A stretch of DNA of 64,000 nt from Phaeovulum molybdatiresistens (GCF_023544865.1 NZ_JAMJFX010000003.1:1-64000), one strand, 5' to 3'; numbered from the stretch's first letter, positions 34,973 to 45,834 are shown. A program made the numbers and translations. The notes: generated from the letters alone by a model not told the origin.

Positions 34973-36819
34973 GTGCGCCCGAACAGCCGCTCGATATCGG
35001 CCAGCCGCAGCTCGACATAGGTGGGCCGCCCGTGGTTGCACTGGCCGGAATGGGGTGTCGCCTCCATTTCGCGCAGCAGCGCGTTCATCTCCTCGGGGCG
35101 CATCTGGCGGCCCGACCGGACCGAGCCGTGGCAGGCCATGCGCGACAGAACCGCCTCGATCCGGGCTTGCAGGCGCTGGCTGTCGCCCAGATCGGCCAGT
35201 TCGTCCAGCACATCGCGCAACAGCGCGGCGGCGTTGATTTCACCAAGGATCGCAGGCGTTTCACGCACGGCGATGGCGCCGCCGCCAAAGGGTTCGATCG
35301 TCAGGCCAAGGCGGGCAAGGTCGTCGGCCATGTCCAGCAGGCGCGCGGCATCCTGCGGGGAAAGCTCCACGATCTCGGGGATCAGCAGGGCCTGCGCGGC
35401 CACCCCGTTTTCCGCCATCTGGCGTTTCAGCCGTTCATAGACCAGCCGCTCATGCGCGGCGTGCTGATCGACGATCACGATGCCGGTGTCGGTCTGCGCG
35501 ATGATGTAATTTTCATGCACCTGCGCGCGGGCCGCGCCCAAGGGCCGCGCGGTCAGGTCGGGCGTGGGCGGGGCAGGGTCGGCCACGCGGGCGGTGGGCG
35601 CGAAGGGCGCGGCAAAGGGCTGCGGGCTTTCGGCAAAGATCGGTGCCTGCGCCGCATAGCTGGCCTGCAGTGCCCCCTGCGATGGGCGGTCCATCTGATA
35701 GACGCGCGGGAAGGGCGCGGGTTCGGGCCGCATCGCGCCCAGCGTCGCCCCCGCCACGGTGCTGGACGCCCGATGCCCCGCCCCCGCCAGCGCATGGCGC
35801 AGCGCGGTCACGATCAGGCCGCGCGCAAGACCCGCCTCGCGAAAGCGCACCTCGGCCTTGGCGGGATGGACGTTGACGTCCACGCGTTCCGGGTCGCAGG
35901 TCAGGAACAGGGCGGCGGCGGGGTGGCGATCACGCGACAGGAAATCCATATAGGCCGCGCGCAGCGCCCCCACCAACAGCTTGTCGCGCACCGGGCGGCC
36001 ATTGACGAACAGGAACTGTTCCACCGCCGCGCCGCGCGAATAGGTGGGCAGCGCGGCATAGCCGGTCAGCCGCAGCCCTTCGCGTTCGGCATCGATCGGC
36101 ACGGCGTTGTCGGTGAAATCACGGCCCAGCACGCGGGCAAGACGGCGTTCCAGCGCGCCGAACAGATCGCCCTGTTCGGCATCGGCGCGGAAAATTTCCC
36201 GCGCTTGCCCGCCCGACACGTCGTTGAGCGTAAAACTGACGTAGGGTTCCGCCATCGCCAGTCGCTTGATCACATCGGAAATCGCGCCCGCCTCGGCCCG
36301 GTCGGTGCGCAGGAATTTCAGCCGCGCCGGCGTGGCAAAGAACAGGTCGCGCAGTTCTACCACAGTGCCCCGGTTCAGCGCGGCGGGTTTCACCGGGCCG
36401 ATGCGCCCGCCCGCGACCTCGATCCGGGCGGCGTCGAACCCTTCGGCGCGCGAGGTGATCGCCAGCCGCCCCACCGCGCCAAGGCTGGGCAGCGCCTCGC
36501 CGCGAAAGCCGAAGGTGTGGATGTTCAGCAGGTCCGATCCGTCGATCTTGGACGTTGCATGCCGCGACAGCGCCAGCGGCAGATCTTCGGGCGCCATGCC
36601 GCAGCCGTCATCGGTGATGCGGATCAGCGTCTTGCCACCATCGGCGTAATCCACCGCGATCCGCGTGGCCCCGGCATCCAGCGCGTTTTCCACCAGCTCT
36701 TTCACCGCCGAGGCCGGACGTTCCACCACCTCGCCCGCCGCGATGCGGTTGGCGGCGGTTTCATCCAATTGGCGGATGATCGGGCGCGCGGCGCCTATCT
36801 TGGGCTGGGTTGCGTTCAT
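34969..36819 (-). CDS. mutL: DNA mismatch repair protein MutL
   Basis: 616 residues. The GHKL ATPase domain has [34 protein letters not shown] and [17 protein letters not shown]. The C-terminal dimerisation domain contains the endonuclease motif [12 protein letters not shown] (DQHAx2Ex4E), so this is a nicking MutL, as in species without MutH. The linker is rich in P and A. Coupled downstream to rmuC. Confidence 0.97.
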   Translation of the reverse strand: MNATQPKIGAARPIIRQLDETAANRIAAGEVVERPASAVKELVENALDAGATRIAVDYADGGKTLIRITDDGCGMAPEDLPLALSRHATSKIDGSDLLNIHTFGFRGEALPSLGAVGRLAITSRAEGFDAARIEVAGGRIGPVKPAALNRGTVVELRDLFFATPARLKFLRTDRAEAGAISDVIKRLAMAEPYVSFTLNDVSGGQAREIFRADAEQGDLFGALERRLARVLGRDFTDNAVPIDAEREGLRLTGYAALPTYSRGAAVEQFLFVNGRPVRDKLLVGALRAAYMDFLSRDRHPAAALFLTCDPERVDVNVHPAKAEVRFREAGLARGLIVTALRHALAGAGHRASSTVAGATLGAMRPEPAPFPRVYQMDRPSQGALQASYAAQAPIFAESPQPFAAPFAPTARVADPAPPTPDLTARPLGAARAQVHENYIIAQTDTGIVIVDQHAAHERLVYERLKRQMAENGVAAQALLIPEIVELSPQDAARLLDMADDLARLGLTIEPFGGGAIAVRETPAILGEINAAALLRDVLDELADLGDSQRLQARIEAVLSRMACHGSVRSGRQMRPEEMNALLREMEATPHSGQCNHGRPTYVELRLADIERLFGRT

Positions 36820-36868
36820 GCCACAACAGATAGCATGACCGCGCCGCCAGAGCCATAGATTCGGGGCG

Positions 36869-38173
36869 TCAGTTCAACCCGACCGGCCGCCCCACCACGA
36901 CAAAGTGCAGCGCCTGGGCATCCAGCAACCGGCGCGCCACACGGGCGACATCTTCGGCGGTGACCGCCTCAACCTTGGCGTTGCGGGTGTTGACATAGTC
37001 GATCGGCAGATCAGACAGCTGCATCCCCACCAGAATGTCCGCGATCCGGCCATTGCCGTCAAAGCGCAGCGGATAAGCGCCGGTCAGATAGGTCTTGGCA
37101 TCGGCCAGTTCCTGCGCGGTGACGCCTTCATCGACGATACGCGCCCATTCCGCCCTGACGACACCAATCGCCTCGGCGACCTTTTCATTGGCCGATGCGA
37201 AGGATCCCTGCCAGGTTTCCGCAAGATCCTTGGGCACGATATAGGATGCGATGCCATAGGTCAGGCCGCGCTTTTCACGCACCTCATTCATCAGTCGCGA
37301 TGAAAACCCGCCCGCGCCCAGAACCTCGTTCAGGATATAGGCGGCAAAGAAGTCGGGGTCGTCCATGGCAAGGCCCTGATGGCCGAAAATCACCACCGAT
37401 TGCGGGCTGTCATGATCCACCACGGTGATCCCGCCGGTCAGGCTCAAGTCTGCCCGCGGCGGCATCGGCGCGCCGGTTTCGGGCAGATCACCCAGAAGGC
37501 GGTCCAGCAGGACGCCCAGGTCTTCGGCGCTGATGTCGCCCACCGCCGATACGAACAGCCGGTCGCGGGCCATGACGCGGGCGCGGGCGTCGAACATGTC
37601 CTCGCGGGTCAGCGCATTCACGCTGTCCGCCGTGCCATTGATCGAGGACCCATAGGGATGATCGCCATAGGCCAGCCGCGCAAAGGTATCGCCCGCGATT
37701 GACTGGGGATCCTTCTCCGCGCGCGCGATGGCCGACAACACCTGCCCGCGCACCCGGTCCAGCGCGGTCTGGTCAAAGCGCGGGTTGACCAGCGCCTCGC
37801 GCAGCAGCGCCACCGACGCATCGCGGTTTTCGGTCAGCATCTGCGCCGAGATCGACAGCGTGTCATCGCCCACGTCAAAGCCAAAGCGCGCGGCCAGCGT
37901 TTCGGCGGCCTCGGCAAAGGCCTGCGCGTCCATGTCGCCCGCGCCCTCTTCCAGCAGCGCGGTCATCAGGTTGATCGCCCCCCGCTTGCCCGGCGCATCC
38001 AGGCTGGCCCCGCCCCGGAACCGGATTTCCAGCGCGGTGAAGGGAATGTCGTGGTTTTCCACCAGCCAGGCGGTGATCCCGCCCGGCGAGGTGACCGGCG
38101 TGATGTCAACGGCGGCCCGGGCCGGCAGGGCAAGGGTGATCGCGGCGATGGTGGCCAGAACGAAACGGATCAT
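36869..38173 (-). CDS. M16-family peptidase subunit lacking the zinc motif
   Basis: 434 residues with a signal peptide ([20 protein letters not shown]). The M16 fold is clear ([43 protein letters not shown] with the R/Y substrate-binding pair). However, the place of the zinc motif HxxEH reads LMTALLEEG and has no histidines. It is probably the non-catalytic partner of the neighbouring M16 peptidase in a periplasmic heterodimer, like the PqqL/processing-peptidase arrangement. Its start overlaps the stop of its partner (ATGA). Confidence 0.9.
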   Translation of the reverse strand: MIRFVLATIAAITLALPARAAVDITPVTSPGGITAWLVENHDIPFTALEIRFRGGASLDAPGKRGAINLMTALLEEGAGDMDAQAFAEAAETLAARFGFDVGDDTLSISAQMLTENRDASVALLREALVNPRFDQTALDRVRGQVLSAIARAEKDPQSIAGDTFARLAYGDHPYGSSINGTADSVNALTREDMFDARARVMARDRLFVSAVGDISAEDLGVLLDRLLGDLPETGAPMPPRADLSLTGGITVVDHDSPQSVVIFGHQGLAMDDPDFFAAYILNEVLGAGGFSSRLMNEVREKRGLTYGIASYIVPKDLAETWQGSFASANEKVAEAIGVVRAEWARIVDEGVTAQELADAKTYLTGAYPLRFDGNGRIADILVGMQLSDLPIDYVNTRNAKVEAVTAEDVARVARRLLDAQALHFVVVGRPVGLN

Positions 38174-39507
38174 TGCGTCACCTCGGCTTCGGGTTTGGCC
38201 AGATAGCCGGTCACCGCGCGGCGCCGGTCGAACAGGTCACGCGCCGCGGCCATCACATCGGCCTCGGTCACCGCCATCAGCGCATCGGGCCAGGCCTGCA
38301 CATCGGCCACGCTCAGCCCGGTGGCCAGCGCCTCGCCATAGCGGTGGGCAAGGCCCTGCGCATTGTCGCGCGCATAGATTTCCGCGGCGCGGATCTGGGT
38401 GCGGATGCGTTCGAACCGTTGGGGGTCGACGCCTTCGGCCAGGAAACGGGCGATAGCCGCATCCAGCGCCGCCTCGGCCTCTGCCAGGGGCACATCGGCG
38501 GCGGGAACGGCCATCACGGTGAAGGTGGTGTCATCCAGCGACAGCCCGTCATAAAAGGCCGCCGCATAGATCGCCACGCCACTGTCAAAGACCAGCGACC
38601 GGCCCAGAACCGAGGTCGCCATGTTCCCGCCCAGAAGCTCGGCCAGAACCGTCAGCGCGGCGGCGCGCGCCTGATCGCCTGGGTCGCGTTCGGGGGCCAG
38701 ATAACTGCGCATCACATAGGGCTGCGCCACCCGCGCATCTTCATACCGCAGCCGCCGTTCGGCCAGGTGCGGCGGTTCCTGCACGCGCTGGCGCGGGGCC
38801 AGATCGGGGGTCGGTTCCAGCCCGCCGTAATGGGTTTCGGCCAGGGCCCGCACCTCATCGGCGCTGACATCTCCGGCGACCACAAGGATCGCGTTGTTGG
38901 GCGCATAGAAGCGTTCATACCAGTCCTGCGCATCCTCGCGCGTCAACGCTTCCATTTCATGGCGCCAGCCGATGATCGGGCGGGCATAGGGATGGTTCAG
39001 ATACTGGGCCGCCCGGCGCTGTTCGGAAAAGATTGCGGCGGGGTCGCTGTCGGTGCGCTGATTGCGTTCCTCGATGATCACCTGAAGTTCGGTGCGCCAG
39101 TCTTCCTCGGACAGGATCAGATCGCGCATCCGATCGGCCTCCATCTTCATCACAAGGTCCAGCCGATCCGCCGCGATGCGCTGGAAATAAGCGGTATAGT
39201 CGTAAGAGGTGAAAGCATTGTCCGACCCGCCATTGGCCGAAACGGTCTTTGACAATTCCCCCGGGGCCAGATCGTCGGTGCCCTTGAACATCAGATGTTC
39301 CAGAAAATGCGCGACCCCCGACTTGCCCGGCGCCTCATCGGCGGAACCGGCGCGGTACCAGACCATATGCACCACCACCGGGGCCCGGCGATCCTCGATC
39401 ACCACGGCTTCCATGCCGTTGGACAGGGTGAAATGGCTGACCGTCTCGGCGGCGGCCTGCGTCGGCAGGGTGCCCGCCAGGATCGCCAGGAACAGCGCTC
39501 GCAACAT
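38170..39507 (-). CDS. M16-family zinc metallopeptidase, catalytic subunit
   Basis: 445 residues with a signal peptide (LRALFLAILAGTLPTQAAA). The inverted zinc motif is HFLEH in GVAHFLEHLMFKGT, with the downstream glutamate in the following helical part. Two M16 domains follow. Probably degrades peptides in the periplasm, together with the HxxEH-less protein translated from the overlapping gene downstream. It follows the DUF3035 lipoprotein gene by about 80 bases. Confidence 0.93.
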   Translation of the reverse strand: MLRALFLAILAGTLPTQAAAETVSHFTLSNGMEAVVIEDRRAPVVVHMVWYRAGSADEAPGKSGVAHFLEHLMFKGTDDLAPGELSKTVSANGGSDNAFTSYDYTAYFQRIAADRLDLVMKMEADRMRDLILSEEDWRTELQVIIEERNQRTDSDPAAIFSEQRRAAQYLNHPYARPIIGWRHEMEALTREDAQDWYERFYAPNNAILVVAGDVSADEVRALAETHYGGLEPTPDLAPRQRVQEPPHLAERRLRYEDARVAQPYVMRSYLAPERDPGDQARAAALTVLAELLGGNMATSVLGRSLVFDSGVAIYAAAFYDGLSLDDTTFTVMAVPAADVPLAEAEAALDAAIARFLAEGVDPQRFERIRTQIRAAEIYARDNAQGLAHRYGEALATGLSVADVQAWPDALMAVTEADVMAAARDLFDRRRAVTGYLAKPEAEVTQ

Positions 39508-39586
39508 GATAACCTCCTTGAAACCGGGCTACAATCTACCCCCGGTGCAAGAGGCTTCAACCCGCATGACGCGTTGTTGATCGGGG

Positions 39587-40126
39587 TCAGTCAAGCCGCG
39601 GATCGGGCGGGGCTGCCGGCGTGCGCAGACCCGCACGGCGCCAGCGTTCCAGCTCGGCTTGCTGGTCCAGCGACATTGGCGCATAGGCGCGGTAATAGGT
39701 GTTCACATCAAAGATGCGTTCCAGCAGCCGGCCATCGTTTTCGCGCCGATAGGCGACATCCTCTGCCGCCAGCTGGCTGCGAATATCGCCCGCGGTGCCA
39801 AACCGCCCGGCATGCGCCACAAGCCCCGCATCCGCCGCAGGCAGCGCACCGGCCAGTGCAACCCGGGCCGGGTTGCCACCAAGGGCTGCGACCGCATCGG
39901 CCATCGGCGTCGGATCGGTAAGGTTCGCACCGCCCGGCGTCGGTTCCGGCAGGGCGGCAAGATCCGCGGGCATCTGCAGGGCCTTGGTGGGCAGGATGCC
40001 GAATTCATCCGGGCCTTGGGTTGCCGAACGCAGGTTCATCAGCTGTGGCTCACCCTTGTCGCCGCAGGCGGCCAGCATCAGAACCGCCGCAAGTGCAATT
40101 GCGCTTCTGCCGATCCGTGCCTGCAT
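39587..40126 (-). CDS. DUF3035 family lipoprotein
   Basis: 179 residues. The signal IALAAVLMLAACGDKGE has a lipobox (LAAC). The mature part has the DUF3035 look: PDEFGILPTKALQMPADLAALPEPTPGG and a C-terminal arginine/aromatic stretch VNTYYRAYAPM. Function unknown; common in Rhodobacterales beside lspA and M16 genes. The ATG at 40126 is preferred over 40141 because it leaves a normal-length signal. It lies about 97 bases after lspA. Confidence 0.87.
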   Translation of the reverse strand: MQARIGRSAIALAAVLMLAACGDKGEPQLMNLRSATQGPDEFGILPTKALQMPADLAALPEPTPGGANLTDPTPMADAVAALGGNPARVALAGALPAADAGLVAHAGRFGTAGDIRSQLAAEDVAYRRENDGRLLERIFDVNTYYRAYAPMSLDQQAELERWRRAGLRTPAAPPDPRLD

Positions 40127-40223
40127 GGGCCATCCCCTCATCCGTTCGCCCCCGTTCCGCCCCTCTTAGCGCATGTGGCTGCGCGCGTCACGGGGGAAAG
40201 GCACCGTGCCCGCACGCCACGCG

Positions 40224-40715
40224 CTAGCGCTTGGCGGACTTGCCCTTGCCCTCGCCTTCCTGCCCGGTGAACAGCACCAGCCCCGCCGCGCCAAGAAAGA
40301 TCGTGATATCGGCCACGTTGAACGAATAGGGGTTGTCGAACCAGGGCGTCGACATGTTCAGAAAATCGGCGACCGCCCCGTACCACAGCCGGTCGATCAC
40401 ATTGCCGATCGCGCCGCCCACCAGAAGCCCCGCCGAAACCTGCACGATCCCCCGGTGCGGGCTGCGCGCCACCCAGATCCAGATCCAGGCGGAAACGGCC
40501 AGCGCCACGCCAATCAGCACCCAGCGCGCCAGATCGCTTTCACCCGAAAACAGGCCAAAATTGATGCCTTGGTTCCAGGCCATGCGGAAATTGATCCATG
40601 GCGGCAGCACCTCGACCACCAGCCGCCGATCAAGGCCCAGCCCATGCACAACGGCATATTTGCTGACCTGGTCCAGAACCAGAACCGCCGCCGCCACCTT
40701 CGCCGCCAGACGCAT
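40224..40715 (-). CDS. lspA: lipoprotein signal peptidase II
   Basis: 163 residues, four membrane helices, aspartyl protease that cuts lipoprotein signal peptides in the inner membrane. Conserved parts are [46 protein letters not shown] (first catalytic aspartate in NVIDR) and [12 protein letters not shown] (second catalytic aspartate). A copy of a dispersed repeat lies in the 86-base gap to purH. Confidence 0.96.
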   Translation of the reverse strand: MRLAAKVAAAVLVLDQVSKYAVVHGLGLDRRLVVEVLPPWINFRMAWNQGINFGLFSGESDLARWVLIGVALAVSAWIWIWVARSPHRGIVQVSAGLLVGGAIGNVIDRLWYGAVADFLNMSTPWFDNPYSFNVADITIFLGAAGLVLFTGQEGEGKGKSAKR

Positions 40716-40727
40716 GAACCCCCGCCT

Positions 40728-40760
40728 CTTCTTCTTGGACCAAATACTCCCGCCGGAGGC
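40728..40760. repeat. dispersed intergenic repeat, right-arm orientation
   Basis: In the purH-lspA gap. The stretch from CTTCTTCTTGG through AAATACTCCCGCCGGAGGC matches the right half of the hairpin at 48894-48960. A single arm here, so no long hairpin. Confidence 0.65.
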
Positions 40761-40801
40761 ATCCGCGGTCCGAGCCCGCGCATGCCCCTGGCCAATGCGC
40801 G

Positions 40802-42388
40802 TCAGTGCCGGAAATGCCGCATCCCGGTAAAGACCATCGCCAGCCCGCGTTCATTGGCGGCATCGATCACTTCCTGGTCGCGCATCGACCCACCCGGCTG
40901 GATGATCGCCGTCGCGCCCGCCTCGGCGGCGGTGATCAGCCCGTCGGCAAAGGGGAAGAACGCGTCCGACGCCACGACGGAACCCTTGGTCAGCGGCGCG
41001 GGCAGGCCCATCACCTCGGCCATGTCGCGCGCCTTCTGGGCGGCGATGCGGGTGCTGTCGACGCGGCTCATCTGGCCGGCGCCGACGCCCACGGTGGCGC
41101 CATCCTTGACATAGATGATCGCGTTCGACTTGACATGCTTGGCGACCTTCCAGGCGAACAGCAGATCCTGCAGTTCCTGTTCCGTCGGCTGGCGTTCGGT
41201 CACGACCTTCAGATCCGCGCGCGTGATCGCGCCATTGTCCTTGCCCTGGACCAGGAACCCGCCCGCGACCTGGCGATAGGTGGTGATCGCCGCTTTCGGG
41301 TCGGGCAGGGCGCCGGTGGTCAGCAGCCGCAGGTTCTTTTTCGCGGCAAAGATCGCGCGGGCGTTCTCATCCGCATCGGGGGCGATCACGACCTCGGTGA
41401 AGATCTTGCAGATTTCCTCGGCGGTCGCGCCGTCCAGCACCTGGTTCAGCGCGATGATCCCGCCAAAGGCCGAGGTGCGGTCGCAGTCGAAGGCGCGGGT
41501 ATAGGCCTCGGTCAGGGTGGCGCCGGTTGCCACGCCGCAGGGGTTGGCATGCTTGATGATGGCGCAGGCCGGGGCGTCGGCACCGAATTCGGCGACCAGT
41601 TCAAAGGCCGCGTCAGTGTCGTTGATGTTGTTGTAGGACAGCTCTTTGCCCTGCCACTGTTTCGCCGTGGCAACGCCCGGGCGGTTTGACCCGTCCAGAT
41701 AGAAGGCCGCCTGCTGATGCGGGTTTTCGCCATAGCGCAGGGTCTGGGCCAGCATGCCGGCAAAGGCGCGGCGGCGCGGCGTTTCCTGGTCGATCGCGCC
41801 CGCCATCCAGGTGGACACGGCTGCGTCATAGGCGGCGGTGCGGGCATAGGCGATCTGCGCCTGACGCTGACGGAACGCCAGTGAGGTGCGCCCGTCATTG
41901 GCAGCCAGTTCGGCCAGCACCGCATCATAATCCTGGACATCGACGATGGTGGCGACGAAGGCGTGGTTCTTGGCCGCCGCACGGATCATCGCGGGGCCGC
42001 CGATGTCGATATTCTCGATGCAATCGGCGTAATCGCCGCCACGGGCCACGGTTTGTTCAAACGGATACAGGTTGACGACCAGCAGGTCGATCGGCTCGAT
42101 GCCGTGGGCTGCCATGGCGACCAGATGTTCGTCATTGTCGCGCAGCGCCAGCAGGCCGCCGTGGACATTGGGGTGCAGCGTCTTGACGCGACCGTCCATC
42201 ATCTCGGGAAAGCCGGTCACCTCGGCCACGTCGCGCACCGCCAAGCCCGCATCGCGCAGCGCCTTTGCGGTGCCGCCGGTGGACAGCAATTCCACCTCTT
42301 GCGCGGCCAGGGCCCGGGCAAAGTCGATCAGCCCGGTCTTGTCGGAAACGGAAATCAGCGCACGGCGCAGCGGCACGAGGTTGGTCAT
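40802..42388 (-). CDS. purH: bifunctional AICAR transformylase / IMP cyclohydrolase
   Basis: 528 residues. The N-terminal MGS-like domain ([35 protein letters not shown]) is IMP cyclohydrolase. The C-terminal AICAR formyltransferase part has [46 protein letters not shown] and [10 protein letters not shown]. It carries out the last two steps of purine synthesis. It lies between a heparinase-like gene (21 bases upstream) and lspA in the long leftward run. Confidence 0.97.
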   Translation of the reverse strand: MTNLVPLRRALISVSDKTGLIDFARALAAQEVELLSTGGTAKALRDAGLAVRDVAEVTGFPEMMDGRVKTLHPNVHGGLLALRDNDEHLVAMAAHGIEPIDLLVVNLYPFEQTVARGGDYADCIENIDIGGPAMIRAAAKNHAFVATIVDVQDYDAVLAELAANDGRTSLAFRQRQAQIAYARTAAYDAAVSTWMAGAIDQETPRRRAFAGMLAQTLRYGENPHQQAAFYLDGSNRPGVATAKQWQGKELSYNNINDTDAAFELVAEFGADAPACAIIKHANPCGVATGATLTEAYTRAFDCDRTSAFGGIIALNQVLDGATAEEICKIFTEVVIAPDADENARAIFAAKKNLRLLTTGALPDPKAAITTYRQVAGGFLVQGKDNGAITRADLKVVTERQPTEQELQDLLFAWKVAKHVKSNAIIYVKDGATVGVGAGQMSRVDSTRIAAQKARDMAEVMGLPAPLTKGSVVASDAFFPFADGLITAAEAGATAIIQPGGSMRDQEVIDAANERGLAMVFTGMRHFRH

Positions 42389-42409
42389 GGGGATGGCAGT
42401 CCTTCTGAA

Positions 42410-44197
42410 TCAGTCGTCGGTAGGGGGTGGGGCATCGGGGCCGATGTCGCGTAACGCCGCGGGCGTATCCTGTGCTTTCGCCAAGGTCCAGCCTAACTGG
42501 CAGGCATAATCCAGAACCCGCGCCGCGAGCACGATCTGGCGCGTGGCGCGCGGGCGCAGCCGCCCGCTTTCCAGATAGACAGATGGTTCCAGCGTCAGAT
42601 CGCCGATGCCGTCATGGCGGAACACCCAGATCTCGCCCGATTTCAGCGCCATGGACACGGCCGCGCCGCCCAGATCCAGCGTTGCATCCACATCGGGGTG
42701 CAGGTGAAAGCGGATCGCGAAGGGGATGCCTTGCAGGCCGGTGCGGTCGAACAGCACCTCAAAGCGTTTGCGATCCTCGGGCGTCATCGCGCCCAGCGTG
42801 TCGGTGCCGCGCAGGGTCCGGCCATCGGATGAAAGGTCCAGATCGCGCACATGGGTCATGCCGTGGGTCGGCGCATAGCCGTCATGGCCGCACAGCAGGC
42901 GGGTGCCGTCACTGTCGGGGTCCGGCTGCACCCAGACCTGTTGCGGCACCTCGGTCAAAAGCCCGCGTGTGCCGCGCCCCAGCATCCCGTCAGGGCCCAG
43001 CCGCGACGAGGAATATCCCAAAATCCCAAGCGTGGAATGGCTGGGCGTGGCGCGCCCGGCCCGATGCCAGTCGGCCCCGAACCCCGCGCCCGAACCGCAA
43101 TTGACGATCAGCGGACGCCGCCCCGAGGTCAGTTCGAACGCCAGCGTCGAGGCATGGGCATTGGCCGAGGCCCGGCCCTGCGGCGGGGCCGCAGCATCCA
43201 CAATGACCGTGGTGCGCCCGCCATGCAGCCGCGCAAAGCCCATCGCCAGACCCGCCGCTATCGTGGTGCGCGCCCCGGCCCGCACCCCGGATTGCGCCAG
43301 CGCCTGATCCAGCCGGCCTTCGGCGCCGCGCCCGCCGCCGTGAAAGCGCGCAAGCCCGCCATCGGCATGGCGCAGGGCGCGCAGGGTGGGGGCGATGCGC
43401 TCGATCGCGGCCAGATGCGCGGGGGCGGGGGTGCGCCCGGCCTGCGACAGGGCGGCGGCGGCCCAGGTCAGCAGGGTCATCACCTCTAGCAGATCTTCGG
43501 GGTTGCGGGTGGGGATGCCGCCCTCGGCACCGATCTGATCGTCGCATTCACGCGCCAGCGCGGCGGCGGCGGGGCCCGCCAGGCGTTCCATCCCGGTCAG
43601 CGACAGGCCAGCATAGACCAGGCCCGTCAGCGCCTCAAAGCGCGGCAGCCCCGGTGAGGCCGACTTCCACCGCCGCGACAGAAAGATGGTCTGCTGGCCA
43701 AGGCTGCGGAAGAACCGGTCGGCGGCGGCGCGGTCCTGTCCGTTCAGCAACAGGATCGCGTGGTTGATCCAGCGGATCAGCCGCCGTCCCGTCAGATCGG
43801 GGGTCCAGCCCGGCCCCTTGCCGGCGCCGAAACGGGCGATCCAGTCAAAGACCCAGGCCTGGGCGCGCACCCGCGCCTCGCGGTCGCCAACGGCGGCCAG
43901 ATCGTCCAGCCAGGCGCCGCCATGCAGCGCCTCTTCAAAGGCGGGGTCGGGCATCGGCAGATCCCACAGCCCGGTGCCGGGCCCCTCGATCAGGAAGCCC
44001 GCGAACAGGAAATTGCCCGCAATCAGCTGACGCCCGCGTGCGAAAGATCCGATGGTGCGCGGTTCGGGCTGGCTGACAAAGCCGGTTGCCGGGCGCGCGC
44101 GTGCTGCGATTCGCGCCGCCAGACGGGTCAGAACCCGATCCGCGCGCCCCGAAAGGCCACTTGCCGCCTGTCCCTGCCGCGTGACTCGCCCTGCCAT
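42410..44197 (-). CDS. heparinase II/III-like protein
   Basis: 595 residues. The N-terminal half is an alpha/alpha toroid (GRRLIRWINHAILLLNG, FLSRRWKSASPGLPRFEALTGLVYAGL) and the C-terminal half a beta-sandwich (heparinase II/III domain: GADWHRAGRATPSHSTLGI). Such enzymes cleave acidic polysaccharides by beta-elimination, but most members are uncharacterised. No signal peptide is visible. It sits 21 bases before purH and 76 bases after rsmB, so it is embedded among housekeeping genes. The role may be intracellular or in envelope glycan turnover; this is inference. Confidence 0.85.
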   Translation of the reverse strand: MAGRVTRQGQAASGLSGRADRVLTRLAARIAARARPATGFVSQPEPRTIGSFARGRQLIAGNFLFAGFLIEGPGTGLWDLPMPDPAFEEALHGGAWLDDLAAVGDREARVRAQAWVFDWIARFGAGKGPGWTPDLTGRRLIRWINHAILLLNGQDRAAADRFFRSLGQQTIFLSRRWKSASPGLPRFEALTGLVYAGLSLTGMERLAGPAAAALARECDDQIGAEGGIPTRNPEDLLEVMTLLTWAAAALSQAGRTPAPAHLAAIERIAPTLRALRHADGGLARFHGGGRGAEGRLDQALAQSGVRAGARTTIAAGLAMGFARLHGGRTTVIVDAAAPPQGRASANAHASTLAFELTSGRRPLIVNCGSGAGFGADWHRAGRATPSHSTLGILGYSSSRLGPDGMLGRGTRGLLTEVPQQVWVQPDPDSDGTRLLCGHDGYAPTHGMTHVRDLDLSSDGRTLRGTDTLGAMTPEDRKRFEVLFDRTGLQGIPFAIRFHLHPDVDATLDLGGAAVSMALKSGEIWVFRHDGIGDLTLEPSVYLESGRLRPRATRQIVLAARVLDYACQLGWTLAKAQDTPAALRDIGPDAPPPTDD

Positions 44198-44273
44198 GAT
44201 CCCGCCGGTTGTCCCGTTTCGTGCCGCCTCATGCGGGGGGCACCATAGTGTGGCCCCCGTGCGCTGTCACCGA

Positions 44274-45563
44274 TCAATTCCCCGCCTCGGCGGGCAGATG
44301 CAGGGCGGCGATGTAAAAGCCGTCAAGTCCGCCGCGATCGGCCCATTGATCGGGCCGCAGCCGCAGGCCGCCTTCGGGGCTGTGCCACTGTGGGTCAAGG
44401 CCCGGCAGGTCGGGCGGGATGATGCCAAGACCGGGGTGCCGGTCCACCGCGGCGCGGACCTGCGCCTCGCCTTCCTCGGGCAGAAGCGAGCAGGTGCAGA
44501 ACACCAGCCGCCCGCCCGGAACCAGCCAGCCCAGTGCGCGGTCCAGCAGCCGGGCCTGCAGCGCGACAAGATCCTTCAGCCCGGCCGGATCCTTGACAAA
44601 GGGCAGGTCGGGGTGGCGGCGGATCGTGCCGGTGGCCGAACAAGGCGCGTCCAGCAAGATCGCGTCAAAGGGCGCATCGGGCACCCAGTCCAGCGCATCG
44701 GCCACCACGCTCTGCGCCGCCAGCCCGCAGCGCGTCAGGTTGTCGCGCAGCCGCGCCATGCGCGGGGCGGAAATGTCCAGCGCCGTCACCTTGGCCCCCG
44801 CAGCGGCCAGCTGCATCGCCTTGCCGCCCGGCGCGGCGCACAGATCCAGCACCCGTTCGCCCGGCTGCGGGGCCAGGACGCGCGCGGCCAGCGCGGCGGC
44901 GGCATCCTGCACCCACCAGTCGCCTTCGGCAAAGCCGGGCAGGTCCGACACCTGCCCCCGCGCCGCCAGCCGGACCGACCCGGTCGGCAGCGCCACCCCG
45001 CCCAGCCGCGCCGCCAGCGCCTGGGCATCGCCATCCTTCGGCGTCAGGTCCAGCGGTGCGCCGGCCAGATGCGCGGCCTCCATCGCCTGCACCGCTGTCT
45101 TGCCCCAGGCCGACATCAGCCGCCCGCGCAGCCAGCCCGGCAAGGCGGGGGTGGGCAGCGTGGGCCAAAGCGCGGGGCCGGTTTCGGCCACCCGGCGCAG
45201 CACCGCATTGACCATTCCGGCATAACCTTCGGTGCGCCGCCCGCCCGCCCGCGCCAGCGCCACGGCGGCATGAACCACACCATGGGGGGCGGCGCCTTCC
45301 TCCAGCATCTCGACGGTGGCCAGGCGCAGAAGCGCGCGCAGATCGGCGGGCGGGGCCTTGCGCAGATGCGGCTTCAGAACCGCATCGGCCCGCCCCAGAT
45401 GGCGCAGCGTGGTCAGCGCCAGGCGCTGCGCGCGCGCCCGGTCCGCCGGTTCCAGCGCCGCAAGCGCGCCTGCCGCCAGCTGATCGGACAGCGCCTGCCG
45501 CCCCTCGGTCACGCCCGTGATCAGCCCCAGCGCCGCCCGGCGCGCCGCATCTGTCCTGCTCAT
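44274..45563 (-). CDS. rsmB: 16S rRNA (cytosine-C5) methyltransferase, RsmB-type
   Basis: 429 residues. The N-terminal ~140 residues form a NusB-like RNA-binding domain (ALTTLRHLGRADAVLK, TEGYAGMVNAVLRRV). The C-terminal SAM-dependent domain has VLDLCAAPGGKAMQLA, and the two key cysteines are in LDAPCSATGTIRRHPDL and VFCTCSLLPEEGE. It probably methylates C967 of 16S rRNA. First gene of the leftward run; head to head with the sdhAF4-like gene, with 91 bases between. Confidence 0.92.
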   Translation of the reverse strand: MSRTDAARRAALGLITGVTEGRQALSDQLAAGALAALEPADRARAQRLALTTLRHLGRADAVLKPHLRKAPPADLRALLRLATVEMLEEGAAPHGVVHAAVALARAGGRRTEGYAGMVNAVLRRVAETGPALWPTLPTPALPGWLRGRLMSAWGKTAVQAMEAAHLAGAPLDLTPKDGDAQALAARLGGVALPTGSVRLAARGQVSDLPGFAEGDWWVQDAAAALAARVLAPQPGERVLDLCAAPGGKAMQLAAAGAKVTALDISAPRMARLRDNLTRCGLAAQSVVADALDWVPDAPFDAILLDAPCSATGTIRRHPDLPFVKDPAGLKDLVALQARLLDRALGWLVPGGRLVFCTCSLLPEEGEAQVRAAVDRHPGLGIIPPDLPGLDPQWHSPEGGLRLRPDQWADRGGLDGFYIAALHLPAEAGN

Positions 45564-45654
45564 GCCCCGCGACCCTTCGACTTGTTGCGCCCGTTTCCCG
45601 GCCCTATATCATGCCCCGACCATTGCCAAGGAAGGCCCGCCAAGGAACGCCCGG

Positions 45655-45834
45655 ATGACCGACGAGCCGCAAAAAGACCTGCCCGCAGCCGCGCAACGCG
45701 CGTTGGCCGAAGCCGAGGCGCGCCGCAAGGCCGCCCGCGCGCTGGACCTGCCGCCCGAACTGGGCGGTCGCGACGGCCCCGAGCCTGTGCGATTCGGCGA
45801 TTGGGAAAAGAAGGGCATCGCGGTCGATTTCTAG
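45655..45834 (+). CDS. SdhAF4/DUF1674 family protein (SDH assembly factor)
   Basis: 59 residues. The conserved C-terminal motif is PPELGGRDGPEPVRFGDW followed by EKKGIAVDF, matching the SdhAF4 signature that helps attach FAD to the succinate dehydrogenase flavoprotein. The start at 45655 (MTDEPQKD) leaves the whole conserved part; longer frames overlap rsmB and are rejected. No succinate dehydrogenase genes are present in the window, so it acts at a distance. Confidence 0.87.
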   Translation: MTDEPQKDLPAAAQRALAEAEARRKAARALDLPPELGGRDGPEPVRFGDWEKKGIAVDF

